49,242 bases of DNA from Gammaproteobacteria bacterium (GCA_030589945.1 JAUUZN010000011.1:1-49242); one strand, 5' to 3'. Positions 19,216-28,783 are shown, numbered from the stretch's first letter. A program made the numbers and translations. The notes: generated by a model from the sequence alone, not told the origin.

Positions 19216-20742
19216 TTGTCCAAAAAAGCCAAACAATTAGGAACACTAGAAAAATTTCTAAAAGTTGGCTTTTGGGAATGGGATGAAATTGAAGATAGGC
19301 TCGTTTCTTGCTCAAAAGGTTATGCCATATTACTGAATATGACTCAAAAGCAAGTTATAGAAAACATGAACAGCTATACAAAGTATATGGACTATATTCA
19401 TCAGGATGACAGACAAAGGTATATTCAACATGAAATTGCTGCATTTCAACGAGGGGAAGGAGTAGATATTGAATATCGCCGTATAGCTCCAGACGGTCAA
19501 ACACTTTACATTCATGAAGTAAGTGACATTGAAACAAATAAGGACGGCAAAGTTACCACCGTTTACGGTTATGTTCAGGATATAACAAGCTCTAAATTGC
19601 TGGAAGCACAGGTATCCGAAAAACTCTTAGATGCACACCGAACTGAGAAAATGGCTAACATTGGCACCTTCGAATGGGACTGGTACAAAGATAGGCTTCT
19701 TGACTGCTCAGACCTCTACGCAGAAATGTTGGGGATGTCGAGAGAAGAAGCGATAGCACATTTTACTAACGAAAACCTTGATTATGAATTTGTTCATCCA
19801 GAAGATAGGGAGAGAGTTCTTAAAATAGAGAACGAAACATTGCCAGGACATACTTACGATATTCAATATCGACAACTAATACCCAGCGGTGGTTTTCGTT
19901 ATGTACGTGAAGTGTGTGAAATAAAAGAAACCATAGATGGCAAATTGACAAAATCCCTCGGTTCAGTACAGGACATAACAAAGCAGGTCGAGTTGGAAGA
20001 GAAGTTACGAGCGGTACAAAAGTTAGATTCTATAGGCCAACTAAGTGCTGGTATCGCACACGATTTTAATAACCTCCTGATGATCATTTCTGCTAGTCTT
20101 GAATTAGCAAAAGTTAAACTGGTGCCGGATCATCCATCACAAAAATTCATTGATAAAGCCAGGGAAGCTGGTGAACGGGCAGCAAACCTTTCTCGACAAA
20201 TGTTAGCTTTTGCACGTAAGCAACCTCTTCTTATACGTACAGTTGATCTTGGAAACCTGTTAGCCAATATGCAAGACGTTGTAAAAAGCATCCTAATAGA
20301 ATCTGTGAAGATTGATTTTTCGGTCCCCAAAGGTCAGTGGTTTGCTGAATCTGACTCTGCTCAATTAGAAGTTTCTATTATCAACCTAGTGCTTAATGCA
20401 CGGGATTCTATGCCAGAAGGGGGCATGTTGACCTTGAGTTTAGATCTTGTTGACAAGGATACCTTCGACACCCTGAATGTTAACAATCTTAAGTCAGAGC
20501 ACTATATTCAGCTTAAGATCTGCGATACCGGCACAGGTATTGCTCAGGACACTCTTGATAAAATATTTGATCCATTTTTTACAACCAAGAAAGTAGGAAA
20601 AGGTACGGGATTGGGACTCAGTGCAGTCTACGGATTTATGAAACAAAGCGCTGGCCACATCAGTGTAAAGAGCGAAGTGGGTGTCGGCACGGAAGTGTCG
20701 CTGTTCTTGCTAAGCAGTAAAAAGAGCTCTACTGACCTCTGA
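19216..20742 (+). CDS. Orphan sensor histidine kinase with two PAS domains
   Basis: Probably a cytosolic sensor: no membrane segment or signal peptide. Seen: two similar PAS/PAC repeats (about 10-135 and 140-258; each has a KVGFWEWD or NIGTFEWDW start, a HPED/HQDD motif and an end like VQDIT), then a DHp domain with SAGIAHDFNNLL (phosphoacceptor His282), an N box LVLNARDSMPEGG and G boxes DTGTGIAQ and GTGLGLSAVYGF. It belongs to the HDFNN type of histidine kinase. TTG start with AGGA 8 bases upstream. No response regulator gene adjoins it, so its partner is unknown; the next gene is a cyclic-nucleotide-type regulator. Confidence 0.9.
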   Translation: MSKKAKQLGTLEKFLKVGFWEWDEIEDRLVSCSKGYAILLNMTQKQVIENMNSYTKYMDYIHQDDRQRYIQHEIAAFQRGEGVDIEYRRIAPDGQTLYIHEVSDIETNKDGKVTTVYGYVQDITSSKLLEAQVSEKLLDAHRTEKMANIGTFEWDWYKDRLLDCSDLYAEMLGMSREEAIAHFTNENLDYEFVHPEDRERVLKIENETLPGHTYDIQYRQLIPSGGFRYVREVCEIKETIDGKLTKSLGSVQDITKQVELEEKLRAVQKLDSIGQLSAGIAHDFNNLLMIISASLELAKVKLVPDHPSQKFIDKAREAGERAANLSRQMLAFARKQPLLIRTVDLGNLLANMQDVVKSILIESVKIDFSVPKGQWFAESDSAQLEVSIINLVLNARDSMPEGGMLTLSLDLVDKDTFDTLNVNNLKSEHYIQLKICDTGTGIAQDTLDKIFDPFFTTKKVGKGTGLGLSAVYGFMKQSAGHISVKSEVGVGTEVSLFLLSSKKSSTDL

Positions 20743-20790
20743 TAAAAATATTAATTTTATTTAGCGCAATTTCACTACCGTTTTACAGGT

Positions 20791-20796
20791 TATAAT
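20791..20796 (+). promoter_or_regulatory. Putative -10 box for the cyclic-nucleotide-binding gene
   Basis: Perfect TATAAT 32 bases upstream of the ATG at 20828; the best -35 match is TTTCAC with a short 15-base spacer. A strong Shine-Dalgarno (AGGGGG at 20815-20820) follows. Confidence 0.4.
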
Positions 20797-20827
20797 TTAT
20801 ACATATTCCGTAATAGGGGGCATCGCT

Positions 20828-21541
20828 ATGGCTTTATCTGAACAAGAGTTATTTGAGCGTTATGGTCAGCAGTTCAAGGCGGGACACATTTTATTCGAAG
20901 AGGGTGATGATGGCGATGAAACCTACATTATTCTATCGGGAAGTATTCGCATCATTAAGAGAATGGAACAGGGTGATCGTACCTTAGCCATTATTCCAGC
21001 AGATGAATTTGTAGGAGAAATGGCGACGTTACTCAATGAACCCCGCAGTGCAACAGCAATCGTTGAGGAAGATGCTAAATTATTGGTGGTAAAAACCAAT
21101 ACTTTTGAAGCCATGATCAAGGCTAACAGTGGAATTGCACAAAAAATCATAAAAAAACTCGCTGAGCGTATCAAAAAATCAAACAAACAGCTTGAAATAA
21201 TGATGTTCAAAGATGCAAACCGCAAAGTTGTCTACGGATTGGTAAATGCTGCGGAAGATGGTGAATCTGTTGACAATGGTATACTGATAAAAATTGAAGA
21301 AACAGATTTAGCACTGATGACGGGTGTTGAGTTGCTAAAGGTTCAAGAAATATTACAAAAACTAATCACAGCGAAACTTATTATTAATGCAGACAATGGA
21401 TTCATAATGACCAACAAGAAAAGTCTATTCAAATTTTTAGAGTATTTAACACTCAAAGAGGAGGTCGGTAAGTTTACATCCGACGCACTCAAAACTATTA
21501 TTGCTGATCAACGTAGCCAAGCAGATATCCGAGACGCGTAA
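20828..21541 (+). CDS. Cyclic-nucleotide-binding, Crp/Fnr-like protein
   Basis: Seen: a CNB-fold domain (about 14-115) with GHILFEEGDDGDETYIILSG and DEFVGEMATLLNEPRSATAI, then a connecting helix. A C-terminal segment (about 155-200) with DLALMTGVELLKVQEILQKL resembles the helix-turn-helix of Crp-like regulators but is divergent. Likely a transcription regulator or a ligand-sensing adaptor; the ligand is not predictable. The stop TAA abuts the ATG of the hydroxylase gene, so the two form one transcription unit. Confidence 0.8.
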   Translation: MALSEQELFERYGQQFKAGHILFEEGDDGDETYIILSGSIRIIKRMEQGDRTLAIIPADEFVGEMATLLNEPRSATAIVEEDAKLLVVKTNTFEAMIKANSGIAQKIIKKLAERIKKSNKQLEIMMFKDANRKVVYGLVNAAEDGESVDNGILIKIEETDLALMTGVELLKVQEILQKLITAKLIINADNGFIMTNKKSLFKFLEYLTLKEEVGKFTSDALKTIIADQRSQADIRDA

Positions 21542-22375
21542 ATGAACGAAAAAATTATTATTATGTCCATTTTTGTTGGCTTTGGACTCATAGAATTAGT
21601 TGCCGGTCGCTTTTTTAATCGAGACAAATCTGGCAAGAAAGATGTCTATATTGAAATTATTAGTACCAGTATGATACTAGTTGTCACCGTTCCTAGTATT
21701 CTTTATTTAACGGAATTAATAGGACAATCCATTGTGCCTGAACTCAAAAACACTCTAAGCAATTGGAGTTGGCCGATGATGTTCATAGCATTTATATTAG
21801 CTGATGATCTTGTGCAATATTGGTGGCATCGAGCCTGTCATTCACCACTACTTTACGGACTTCATCGAGCTCACCATTCTGCAAATTACATGAGTATCAG
21901 GGTGGTTTATCGCAACAATTTATTTTATTACATGATCATGCCCAATTTATGGTTGACTGGGTTTTTAGTGTATTTAGGCCTATTTGAGGTTTATCCATAT
22001 TATCTGGTCATCAAAATGAGTATCATCTTTGGAGCACATTCAAGCATGTCTTGGGACAGGTTACTCCACGGAAAACCTTGGCTTACGCATATTGGTTGGT
22101 TAGTGGAGAGAACGATTTCAACACCATCGACCCATCATGCTCACCATGGAATGTTTATAGACGATGGCGTGACTCATTACAAAGGTAACTATGGCAACAT
22201 GCTGTTTATTTGGGATATGATATTTGGTACTGCTCATATCACAAGGAAATACCCAAGGGCATACGGCATAGAGAACTTACCTGAATCAACCTGGCAACAG
22301 GATTTATTTTGGCCGGTGGTTCGACAAACATCAAACAGTATTGAACCGGCTGAACAAAAGTTAATGGATAAGTAG
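21542..22375 (+). CDS. Membrane fatty-acid hydroxylase/sterol desaturase family protein
   Basis: Diiron membrane oxygenase family. Seen: several membrane segments and the histidine clusters WWHRACH, GLHRAHH (about residues 95-112) and THHAHHGMF (about 197-204), which bind the metal pair. Homologues hydroxylate or desaturate fatty acids, sterols or carotenoids; the substrate here is unknown. Starts immediately after the upstream stop. Confidence 0.88.
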   Translation: MNEKIIIMSIFVGFGLIELVAGRFFNRDKSGKKDVYIEIISTSMILVVTVPSILYLTELIGQSIVPELKNTLSNWSWPMMFIAFILADDLVQYWWHRACHSPLLYGLHRAHHSANYMSIRVVYRNNLFYYMIMPNLWLTGFLVYLGLFEVYPYYLVIKMSIIFGAHSSMSWDRLLHGKPWLTHIGWLVERTISTPSTHHAHHGMFIDDGVTHYKGNYGNMLFIWDMIFGTAHITRKYPRAYGIENLPESTWQQDLFWPVVRQTSNSIEPAEQKLMDK

Positions 22376-22424
22376 CTTATACCCAATACAATCAATCTAA
22401 TCGATTAACGCACGGAGAAAGAAG

Positions 22425-22859
22425 ATGAAATCTATGACTGTTAAATTATTACTATCATTAAGCCTTGCCCTACTTACGTTAAACCACAGTGCATATGATA
22501 AAACTAAAGTGTCAAAGTCACTGGACGGAGCGGCAGTAACAATTCTGAGTCCTAAAAATGGTGCGGTGATTACTGGTGATGTTGTCGTTAAGTTTGGTAT
22601 AAAAGGAATGGATGTCGCGCCTGCTGGTTCTGACAAGGTCAATTCTGGGCATCATCATTTATTAATTGACGGTACCAAGATGCCCGAATCAGGAATGCCA
22701 ATGGGTAATAATGTAAAGCATTTTGGAGGAGGTCAGACCGAAACGACACTGACACTTTCAAAAGGTAAACACACGCTCCAGTTGATTTTAGGTGATAAAT
22801 CTCATGTTCCTCACCATGAAATGATCGTCTCAGAAATTATTACAATAACGGTACAATAA
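22425..22859 (+). CDS. Exported DUF4399 protein
   Basis: A 144-residue protein with a signal peptide (about 1-23). A single DUF4399-like domain follows: SPKNGAVITGDVVVKFG, SGHHHLLIDG, GGGQTETTLTL and KGKHTLQLILGD. The His-rich SGHHHLLID and HVPHHEM stretches suggest possible metal binding, but no biochemical role is established. Shine-Dalgarno GGAGAAAG precedes the ATG. The 116-base gap downstream separates it from a second small exported protein. Confidence 0.8.
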   Translation: MKSMTVKLLLSLSLALLTLNHSAYDKTKVSKSLDGAAVTILSPKNGAVITGDVVVKFGIKGMDVAPAGSDKVNSGHHHLLIDGTKMPESGMPMGNNVKHFGGGQTETTLTLSKGKHTLQLILGDKSHVPHHEMIVSEIITITVQ

Positions 22860-22921
22860 GACCATTAACGAATTGATACATATTAGTAACACTGTTCACA
22901 CTCTGTTCAGGTTCAATTGTA

Positions 22922-22927
22922 TATAAT
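22922..22927 (+). promoter_or_regulatory. Possible -10 box for the DUF3016 gene
   Basis: TATAAT 48 bases upstream of the ATG, but no good -35 box at normal spacing. The element TGTTCA occurs twice just upstream (22893-22909), a possible regulatory repeat. Confidence 0.3.
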
Positions 22928-22975
22928 GTCTTCAGTCATTTATTCATTGAAAATTTAATCATAGGAAGAACCATT

Positions 22976-23485
22976 ATGAAACTATTAACTTCAACAGTCT
23001 TGTTAGCTACAGCATTGTTAGTCACAGCAACCGTGAATACAGATGTATTAACCGCAGCAGGCGTTCAGGTTAACTGGGACAATCCAGCAGGCTATAGAGA
23101 TATTAATCAAGGCAATCGAAATCGAGTACGCTACGAGCAAAGTGTCTTTAAAGAATTAGGCAAGGAGTTTGCAAAATTAGCCGAACAATTACCTAACGAT
23201 CAATTTCTAATGATACAGGTGTCCGACTTAGACTTGGCGGGCGATGTAACCTATGGTCAGGGCAGAACGATTCGCATTATTAAAGAAATGAACACCCCTA
23301 AAATGACCTTTGCGTATCAACTACTCAATAAAGATAAAACTGTAGTTATCGAAGGTAACGCGAAACTTAATAACATTCACTTCATGCAAAATACCAGTCG
23401 CATCAATATGCGTAAAAAGCTAGGTTATGAAAAAGAAATGATTGAAACTTGGTTTGATGATAATCTATCAACACACTACCGATAA
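22976..23485 (+). CDS. Exported DUF3016 protein
   Basis: A 169-residue protein with a signal peptide (about 1-23). A DUF3016-type mature domain follows: VQVNWDNPAGYRDI, the FKELGKEFAKLAEQLP helix and FLMIQVSDLDLAGDV. It resembles uncharacterised periplasmic proteins found in many gammaproteobacteria. No cysteine or metal site is apparent. Function unknown. Confidence 0.75.
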   Translation: MKLLTSTVLLATALLVTATVNTDVLTAAGVQVNWDNPAGYRDINQGNRNRVRYEQSVFKELGKEFAKLAEQLPNDQFLMIQVSDLDLAGDVTYGQGRTIRIIKEMNTPKMTFAYQLLNKDKTVVIEGNAKLNNIHFMQNTSRINMRKKLGYEKEMIETWFDDNLSTHYR

Positions 23486-23506
23486 GTCATTGAATGATGG
23501 TCCTTA

Positions 23507-24019
23507 ATGAACGAAGACGAATACCGCAGTATATATAGAGATATTAATAAGTACCCCTGTGTCTTCGAAAAAATAATGCTGCTCGGTTATAGTAATTGCT
23601 CGAGCAGTAAAAAAATCCTACTGGCTGAACGTGAGGCCATGGCCTGTCTAAACAAGGACGACATGGAAGATTGTCAGGTAACCCTCAATAGCATTCGCCG
23701 CAATGCTAGATTTGCTCTGAACATTACACAGGCTAAAGAAGCATTGCCCCATTCAAAAGAGCTAAGAGTTCAGGCCGGAGCAGCCTTTGGTTTGCAACAA
23801 TATCTTAAGGGTGAAAACACTGCAGATGTTCAGACATTGATGAATAACAAGTTACGTTATGAAGAAGATGACACTCGTCCGATTGTAAATATTAAAGAAA
23901 CAATTTCTGAAGCTCTAAAACGATTCGGCGATGTGAAAAATATCCCCTTTGTAGAGATAGTTAAAACAATTAAAGGTTTTAACCATCTCTCAAGAAGAAA
24001 ATCTAGGAAAGAATCCTAG
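23507..24019 (+). CDS. Hypothetical cytosolic protein
   Basis: I do not recognise this 170-residue protein. It is soluble (no signal peptide or membrane helix), helical and Lys/Arg-rich at the C terminus (SRRKSRKES), with five cysteines mostly in the first third. The start ATG is 22 bases after the DUF3016 stop. Its 3' end overlaps the kamA stop on the opposite strand by four bases. It reads as a real gene because it is uninterrupted over 170 codons, but this is not proven. Confidence 0.6.
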   Translation: MNEDEYRSIYRDINKYPCVFEKIMLLGYSNCSSSKKILLAEREAMACLNKDDMEDCQVTLNSIRRNARFALNITQAKEALPHSKELRVQAGAAFGLQQYLKGENTADVQTLMNNKLRYEEDDTRPIVNIKETISEALKRFGDVKNIPFVEIVKTIKGFNHLSRRKSRKES

Positions 24020-25419
24020 TCATAAGTTTGGGTAAATAGGCCTGCTTCATCATAAATAACCCGATCATTGTAACCACTGAACCAAATCGCTTCAGGATTA
24101 CGACCCAACATGGTTACTTTGCCTCTGTCAGGTGCATCGGCAGCCCCTCTGAGTAACTTCATAATCACCAGACCATTCTCTGCACCCTTAATCCCAGGCA
24201 AAGGGTCATTCGTCACTGCAACAACTTCTGTTTTGCCTTTATAGTGGGTAATGGACAGACGCGCATGGGTTTCAACACCTGAGAGTCCTTTTTGAGACTC
24301 GTTGAGTATGCGCCATGCTTCTTCAATAGGTACATTAAATGCCTTATGTCCGATGATGTCTCGACCACAGAAATAATAATGATTCTCTACACCATTACGT
24401 TTTAGTTCGCGTTGCTGAATTCTAAGTGCATCGGGATCATTATTGATGCCATTAATGATGGGCGCTTGATTATCGATGTTAATCCAATTGCGACTTCTTA
24501 ATCTTTGAATAGCACGTTTTGTACTTTCAACCCATAGCAGTCCACCTTCAGGATCACTCGAATACTGACCATTTTCATCTTTGGCTAGGAACTCATCAGG
24601 ATGATTGAAGTGGATCATTATTCGTAAATTGACTCCAGGATATGAAACATGAAAACTATCGAGCATATCCATAAACGTGTCATCAAAACGATCGGGGTAA
24701 AAGGAAAGTTCCTTAGTACCAATTCTGATATTTTCTATACCAGCTTCTGCAAGTGCAGATAACCACTGGGCAATATTTTTATTCCCAAGAACCAGTGGAT
24801 CACCGCCTGAAAGTAAAATTTCGCGTAATACCTCACGTCCTGAAACAGGGTGTTTTCCACCATTCTCGGCGACTTCTTTGTTGTGTTGTCGAATGTAAGT
24901 GACAATCTCACTGATCTGAGCGAGGCCTTTCGGTGCAATGGTACCGTCAGGTCTTTCAACTTCTTTTTTAGCAATTAACTCTTCACGGTAACAGAAACGA
25001 CAATGAGCAGAGCAGGTTGAAGCTACATAGATAAGACCTAATTCGTATTTGTGAATTAGCCCTTCTACTGGGCTGTAGTCCATTTGTTTGCCTGGATCTG
25101 CAGCACCATCCAAATCAAAGGTTTCTAACGGACTCGCTTTAACCAAGACCTGTATTGGTATACTGTTCTTTGCTAAATCAAAATAATGGCGAGTCATTTT
25201 AACGGGCATGCGAGATTCAACATCTTGCGGTGTGTCTTTAAGTTTGAGGAGATCATCCAATTCCTCTTTACTATAAAAAGACAGCATGTCTTCGGGAACT
25301 TTTTCCTCAACAAACTTCTTCAATCCTGTGACAATCTGACGATCATATTTCCCGTTGGTCACTGAATCTAAAAATTCTATTTCTGAATCTAAAGGCTGGT
25401 ATTTTTCTGCCTTTGCCAT
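24016..25419 (-). CDS. kamA: Lysine 2,3-aminomutase-like radical SAM enzyme
   Basis: Radical SAM, PLP-dependent aminomutase family; true KamA moves the alpha-amino group of L-lysine to carbon 3. The iron-sulfur motif CSAHCRFC gives Cys136, Cys140 and Cys143 (numbered from the ATG at 25419). LLSGGDPLVLG, RIMIHFNHPDEF and INNQAP-like (DNQAPIINGIN) motifs follow, as in the family. Start: an upstream in-frame GTG overlaps the Shine-Dalgarno region (AGGTG), so the ATG 9 bases on is preferred. At 467 residues it is longer than EpmB (about 340), so a lysine or glutamate aminomutase type is more likely; substrate unproven. Confidence 0.85.
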   Translation of the reverse strand: MAKAEKYQPLDSEIEFLDSVTNGKYDRQIVTGLKKFVEEKVPEDMLSFYSKEELDDLLKLKDTPQDVESRMPVKMTRHYFDLAKNSIPIQVLVKASPLETFDLDGAADPGKQMDYSPVEGLIHKYELGLIYVASTCSAHCRFCYREELIAKKEVERPDGTIAPKGLAQISEIVTYIRQHNKEVAENGGKHPVSGREVLREILLSGGDPLVLGNKNIAQWLSALAEAGIENIRIGTKELSFYPDRFDDTFMDMLDSFHVSYPGVNLRIMIHFNHPDEFLAKDENGQYSSDPEGGLLWVESTKRAIQRLRSRNWINIDNQAPIINGINNDPDALRIQQRELKRNGVENHYYFCGRDIIGHKAFNVPIEEAWRILNESQKGLSGVETHARLSITHYKGKTEVVAVTNDPLPGIKGAENGLVIMKLLRGAADAPDRGKVTMLGRNPEAIWFSGYNDRVIYDEAGLFTQTYD

Positions 25420-25572
25420 AATATTCACCTGTTAAAATTAACTAAAACACTTTGATAAATGTTGTTCATTTACCACACCCTATAACTAAAACGAATGGTC
25501 TAATAAAGTGAACGGTTTAGCAATGTTTAATTGGTAAATATTGACGAATAACACCTAAATTGTTAATACGCT

Positions 25573-27183
25573 TCACTGGCTATCTTTGGATGCCCAGTGA
25601 CTAATAACTCTGAAGAAATCATTTTTATCATAGGGTTTACTAATATAATCGTCCATACCTGAGTCGATACAATGCTTACGATCCTCTGGCATTGTGTTGG
25701 CAGTCATCGCAATAATGACATTGTGCGTTGAATCATTATTTTTAAGTTCTTTTTCTCTGATTATCTTTGTTGCTTCAAATCCATCCATTACTGGCATTTG
25801 ACAATCCATAAGTATTAAATCGTAGTTATTTTCGTCAAACATCTGCAACGCTATTTTACCGTTCTCGGCAATATCGACTTTCGCCTTTGATGGCTTGAGT
25901 AAAGCCAATACAAAGATCTGATTGGGTTTATTATCTTCGACCAACAGAACTCTCTTGTTAACCAATAAGTCTTTAATTGTAATAGAGTTGTCATCTCTAG
26001 AGTCAGCATTGACAGCATCTGCATGGTGTTGTTGTACAGCTTTTTCTAGGTCCAGTTCGAACCAAAATGTTGAACCAGAACCTAGTGTGCTTTCAACGCC
26101 CATTCGCCCCCCCATTAAGGTGATGATCTCTTTACAGATTACTAGACCAAGCCCAGTGCCACCATACAGTCGATTAGTACTATCATCCCCTTGGCGAAAG
26201 GGTTGAAATAGCTGCTCAATATAAGCGTCATCGATACCCACTCCAGTATCACTAATTTCAAGTCGTATAGAATAATTACCCTGATGATTGGACACATATT
26301 TAACGTCAGTATTGATGGTACCAGATTCTGTGAATTTCACGGCATTACTAACTAAGTTTAGAAAGACCTGTCTAAAACGTGTAGGACATCCTACAAAATA
26401 CTTTGGTAGTTCTGGATCATAGTTAATGTCTAACTGGATATTTTTATTACTCAGGTTTAGCTCAATAATTCGATACACATCTGCTATTAGAACCGGCAAA
26501 TTAAAATCTATATGCTCTAGTGAAACGTTTCCAGCTTCGAATTTAGAATAGTCTAAAATATTATTAAGGAGTTCCATGAGTAGTGAACCCGAACTATTAA
26601 TAATTTCGACATATTTTTCTTGTTCTAAATTGAGAGTAGTATCCATAAGGAGTGTAGACATTCCAAGCACTCCATTTAATGGCGTTCGTATCTCATGGCT
26701 CATGTTGGCTAGGAACATGCCCTTGGTTCTTTCCGATTCTTGTGCCTTGTTTTTTGCAGAAACAAGCTGTTGATTTATTTGTTTGATCTTGTCCTGCGAT
26801 TGCTTAATTCTAATGGCAGAGCGAATTCGCGCGGCCACAACAGGGTAATGAAAAGGTTTTGCTATGTAATCCAGAGCGCCTAAATCTAACCCTTTAATGA
26901 CGTCATCACGATCTTCCCGAGCAGAAATTAAGAGCAGGGGGATATCCGAGGTCGTTGTGCTATTTAACAGTATTCTACATAGTTCAAAACCTTCAATATC
27001 TTCAGTCATTAAATCGAGAAGTATTAAATCGACTGCTTCGCTGTTGACCACTGCTAAAGCATCATGTCCGGTTTGTGCTGAATAAACTCGATACCCATCA
27101 TTTTCTAGATCGGATTTCAGAGCAAATACATTCTCAGCATTTGGATCAATGACTAATATTTTTGCTGTAAAACTAGTATTCAA
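25573..27183 (-). CDS. Hybrid kinase: REC - HisKA - HATPase - REC
   Basis: Cytosolic two-component hybrid. Domains in order: N-terminal receiver (about 7-123; phosphoacceptor Asp57, Lys109), short coiled linker, DHp domain with [13 protein letters not shown] (His163), ATPase domain with [10 protein letters not shown] and [13 protein letters not shown], then a second receiver (about 410-530; Asp460 in [13 protein letters not shown]). There is no membrane segment, PAS domain or other input module, so it probably receives signal by phosphotransfer to the first receiver. There is no HPt gene nearby. Monocistronic; starts 257 bases from the divergent gene at 27440. Confidence 0.92.
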   Translation of the reverse strand: MNTSFTAKILVIDPNAENVFALKSDLENDGYRVYSAQTGHDALAVVNSEAVDLILLDLMTEDIEGFELCRILLNSTTTSDIPLLLISAREDRDDVIKGLDLGALDYIAKPFHYPVVAARIRSAIRIKQSQDKIKQINQQLVSAKNKAQESERTKGMFLANMSHEIRTPLNGVLGMSTLLMDTTLNLEQEKYVEIINSSGSLLMELLNNILDYSKFEAGNVSLEHIDFNLPVLIADVYRIIELNLSNKNIQLDINYDPELPKYFVGCPTRFRQVFLNLVSNAVKFTESGTINTDVKYVSNHQGNYSIRLEISDTGVGIDDAYIEQLFQPFRQGDDSTNRLYGGTGLGLVICKEIITLMGGRMGVESTLGSGSTFWFELDLEKAVQQHHADAVNADSRDDNSITIKDLLVNKRVLLVEDNKPNQIFVLALLKPSKAKVDIAENGKIALQMFDENNYDLILMDCQMPVMDGFEATKIIREKELKNNDSTHNVIIAMTANTMPEDRKHCIDSGMDDYISKPYDKNDFFRVISHWASKDSQ

Positions 27184-27380
27184 TGTATAACCTCTATCAT
27201 AGAATTATGAATATGAACTGTAATCAAAATATCACCATTTACTGCGCTATTTAATGCTATTAAGCTTAGTAAAAACCTAGAGATTTACAATAGCATACAG
27301 GCCTTTTGAATAAGACAATACATTGCATTTTTTAGATTGGTGAATTCTCAGCAAAGCAGGTTTTTGTTTGAAGATTGACA

Positions 27381-27389
27381 TGCTATGAT
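27381..27389 (+). promoter_or_regulatory. Extended -10 promoter for the 438-residue gene
   Basis: TGCTATGAT is a good extended -10 (TG-n-TATGAT) 51 bases upstream of the ATG at 27440; -35 is poor, which extended -10 promoters tolerate. The leader is pyrimidine-rich with a Shine-Dalgarno AAAGGA at 27421-27426. Confidence 0.5.
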
Positions 27390-27439
27390 GCGCCTTAAGT
27401 TTTTTTCTTCTTTTTATTGTTAAAGGATTGGATTTTTAG

Positions 27440-28756
27440 ATGCTGGTTACACTCCCAAATGCAGATAATTTTCAGGTTCAACGTGGTCTCTTCATAGCCG
27501 CTTGGAAAGTATGGTTTAAACGATTTAACGATAAACCACTCGATTGGCACGAAGGTCGAATGCCAATCTGTAAAACCAATGAGTCACTCGCTGTTTTGCT
27601 CGAATGTGGCTGTCGCTTCAGCTTAGAAGCCATCTGTCGTCTAATAGCACCTTGGAACTATCGTAATCTTGAAATGGCTTCGGATGACTTTATTCAATTA
27701 AACCCGTCATTGTTTCGTCGAGTTCCCTACACAAAAAGTAACGGCGACGTTGTCGACGGTGTAAGACTCACCGATCAGGCTCTCGATGTTTGGGAAGAAC
27801 TGACCTACATCGCTCAAGACTTATATATGGCTTTTGCAGAGGCCAGAATTCAAGCAGACATTGAGACTACAACTGACGATCCCATCGTCATTGATGATGC
27901 TGGCATAGAAGTCATCGGTGAAGATATCTATCCACCAATATTACCTGAGATTGATGATTCTATTGATGAATATGCACAGGCCTTGGTTGCTTGGATAGAT
28001 GAAGACCCATATCAACCATTGTATCAACGACAACCTGTCCACGATGCAGTCAGCGGCTGGGATAATCGTTTAAAAGCCGCCTACTGGCCGAAGCCTCGTA
28101 TGGGATATAATGAATTGTCCCACATATCGTCTCCCTTACTCTACAGAGCTGGTCTTTTAGCACATGGTCTTGATGAAGGTCGTGAGTGGAGCTATGAAGA
28201 CAAGAATATTGCGGTTAAAACAGCCTGTGAAATATTTCTCCTTTATGGTGTTCCTCAAAGGGATGTTACTGCTGAAAATGTTGAGGCTGTATTTCGAGCA
28301 GCACTCAGTGAGGATAGTAACGCGACGGCTAAAATGAATAGTGGATGGACACATGTGGCTGCTTTTGCAACGCATCATCTTGAATCATCGGAAAATCGCA
28401 CGCCTTTAATTGCTTGGAACAGTCGTATCTCGACTTCATTTATTTCAAGGCTCGATTTTTTACTGGTAGAAGCAGGCTGTTGTGGACCTGAAAACTTGTT
28501 TTCAGAATTCGGAACGGTTCCAGGATGGGGCGGCACACGTCCAAGAGAAGTTAGCTTAGAATGGCCATCAGGTTACAGACAATGGTCAACCCAGATCGCT
28601 GCTAGCAAATTTGCTGTTCGCATTCGAGATATTCTCAACCATGCAAAGGATGAGCAGGGCGATGCATTGTATCCCCAAATGCCACTTGCTGGCGGAGATA
28701 ATGGCTTATGGACTGTACGTGGTATCCAAATGGTTCTTAGCAACGATGGTTATTAA
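27440..28756 (+). CDS. Unrecognised 438-residue protein
   Basis: I do not recognise this protein. It is soluble, with no signal peptide or membrane helix, and slightly acidic. It has a Trp-rich N-terminal part (WKVWFKRFNDKPLDWHEG), an acidic hinge (about 150-185) and a C-terminal half with INS-like segments. Within the latter, NSGWTHVAAFATHHL followed by PLIAWNSRISTSF vaguely recalls the helix pattern of some HhH-like glycosylase-fold hypothetical proteins; I give this little weight. The next gene, 27 bases on, is a DUF1315 protein. It starts from its own extended -10 promoter. The coding frame is uninterrupted over 438 codons. Confidence 0.7.
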   Translation: MLVTLPNADNFQVQRGLFIAAWKVWFKRFNDKPLDWHEGRMPICKTNESLAVLLECGCRFSLEAICRLIAPWNYRNLEMASDDFIQLNPSLFRRVPYTKSNGDVVDGVRLTDQALDVWEELTYIAQDLYMAFAEARIQADIETTTDDPIVIDDAGIEVIGEDIYPPILPEIDDSIDEYAQALVAWIDEDPYQPLYQRQPVHDAVSGWDNRLKAAYWPKPRMGYNELSHISSPLLYRAGLLAHGLDEGREWSYEDKNIAVKTACEIFLLYGVPQRDVTAENVEAVFRAALSEDSNATAKMNSGWTHVAAFATHHLESSENRTPLIAWNSRISTSFISRLDFLLVEAGCCGPENLFSEFGTVPGWGGTRPREVSLEWPSGYRQWSTQIAASKFAVRIRDILNHAKDEQGDALYPQMPLAGGDNGLWTVRGIQMVLSNDGY

Positions 28757-28783
28757 CATCTTGTTAATTTTTTAATATTAAAG

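Noticed and set aside
19101-22375. Genomic island inserted at tRNA-Arg
   Set aside because: No integrase, no partial tRNA repeat, and the base composition looks like its surroundings.
25420-25428. GTG start of kamA, three codons earlier
   Set aside because: It falls on the ribosome-binding site of the ATG at 25419.
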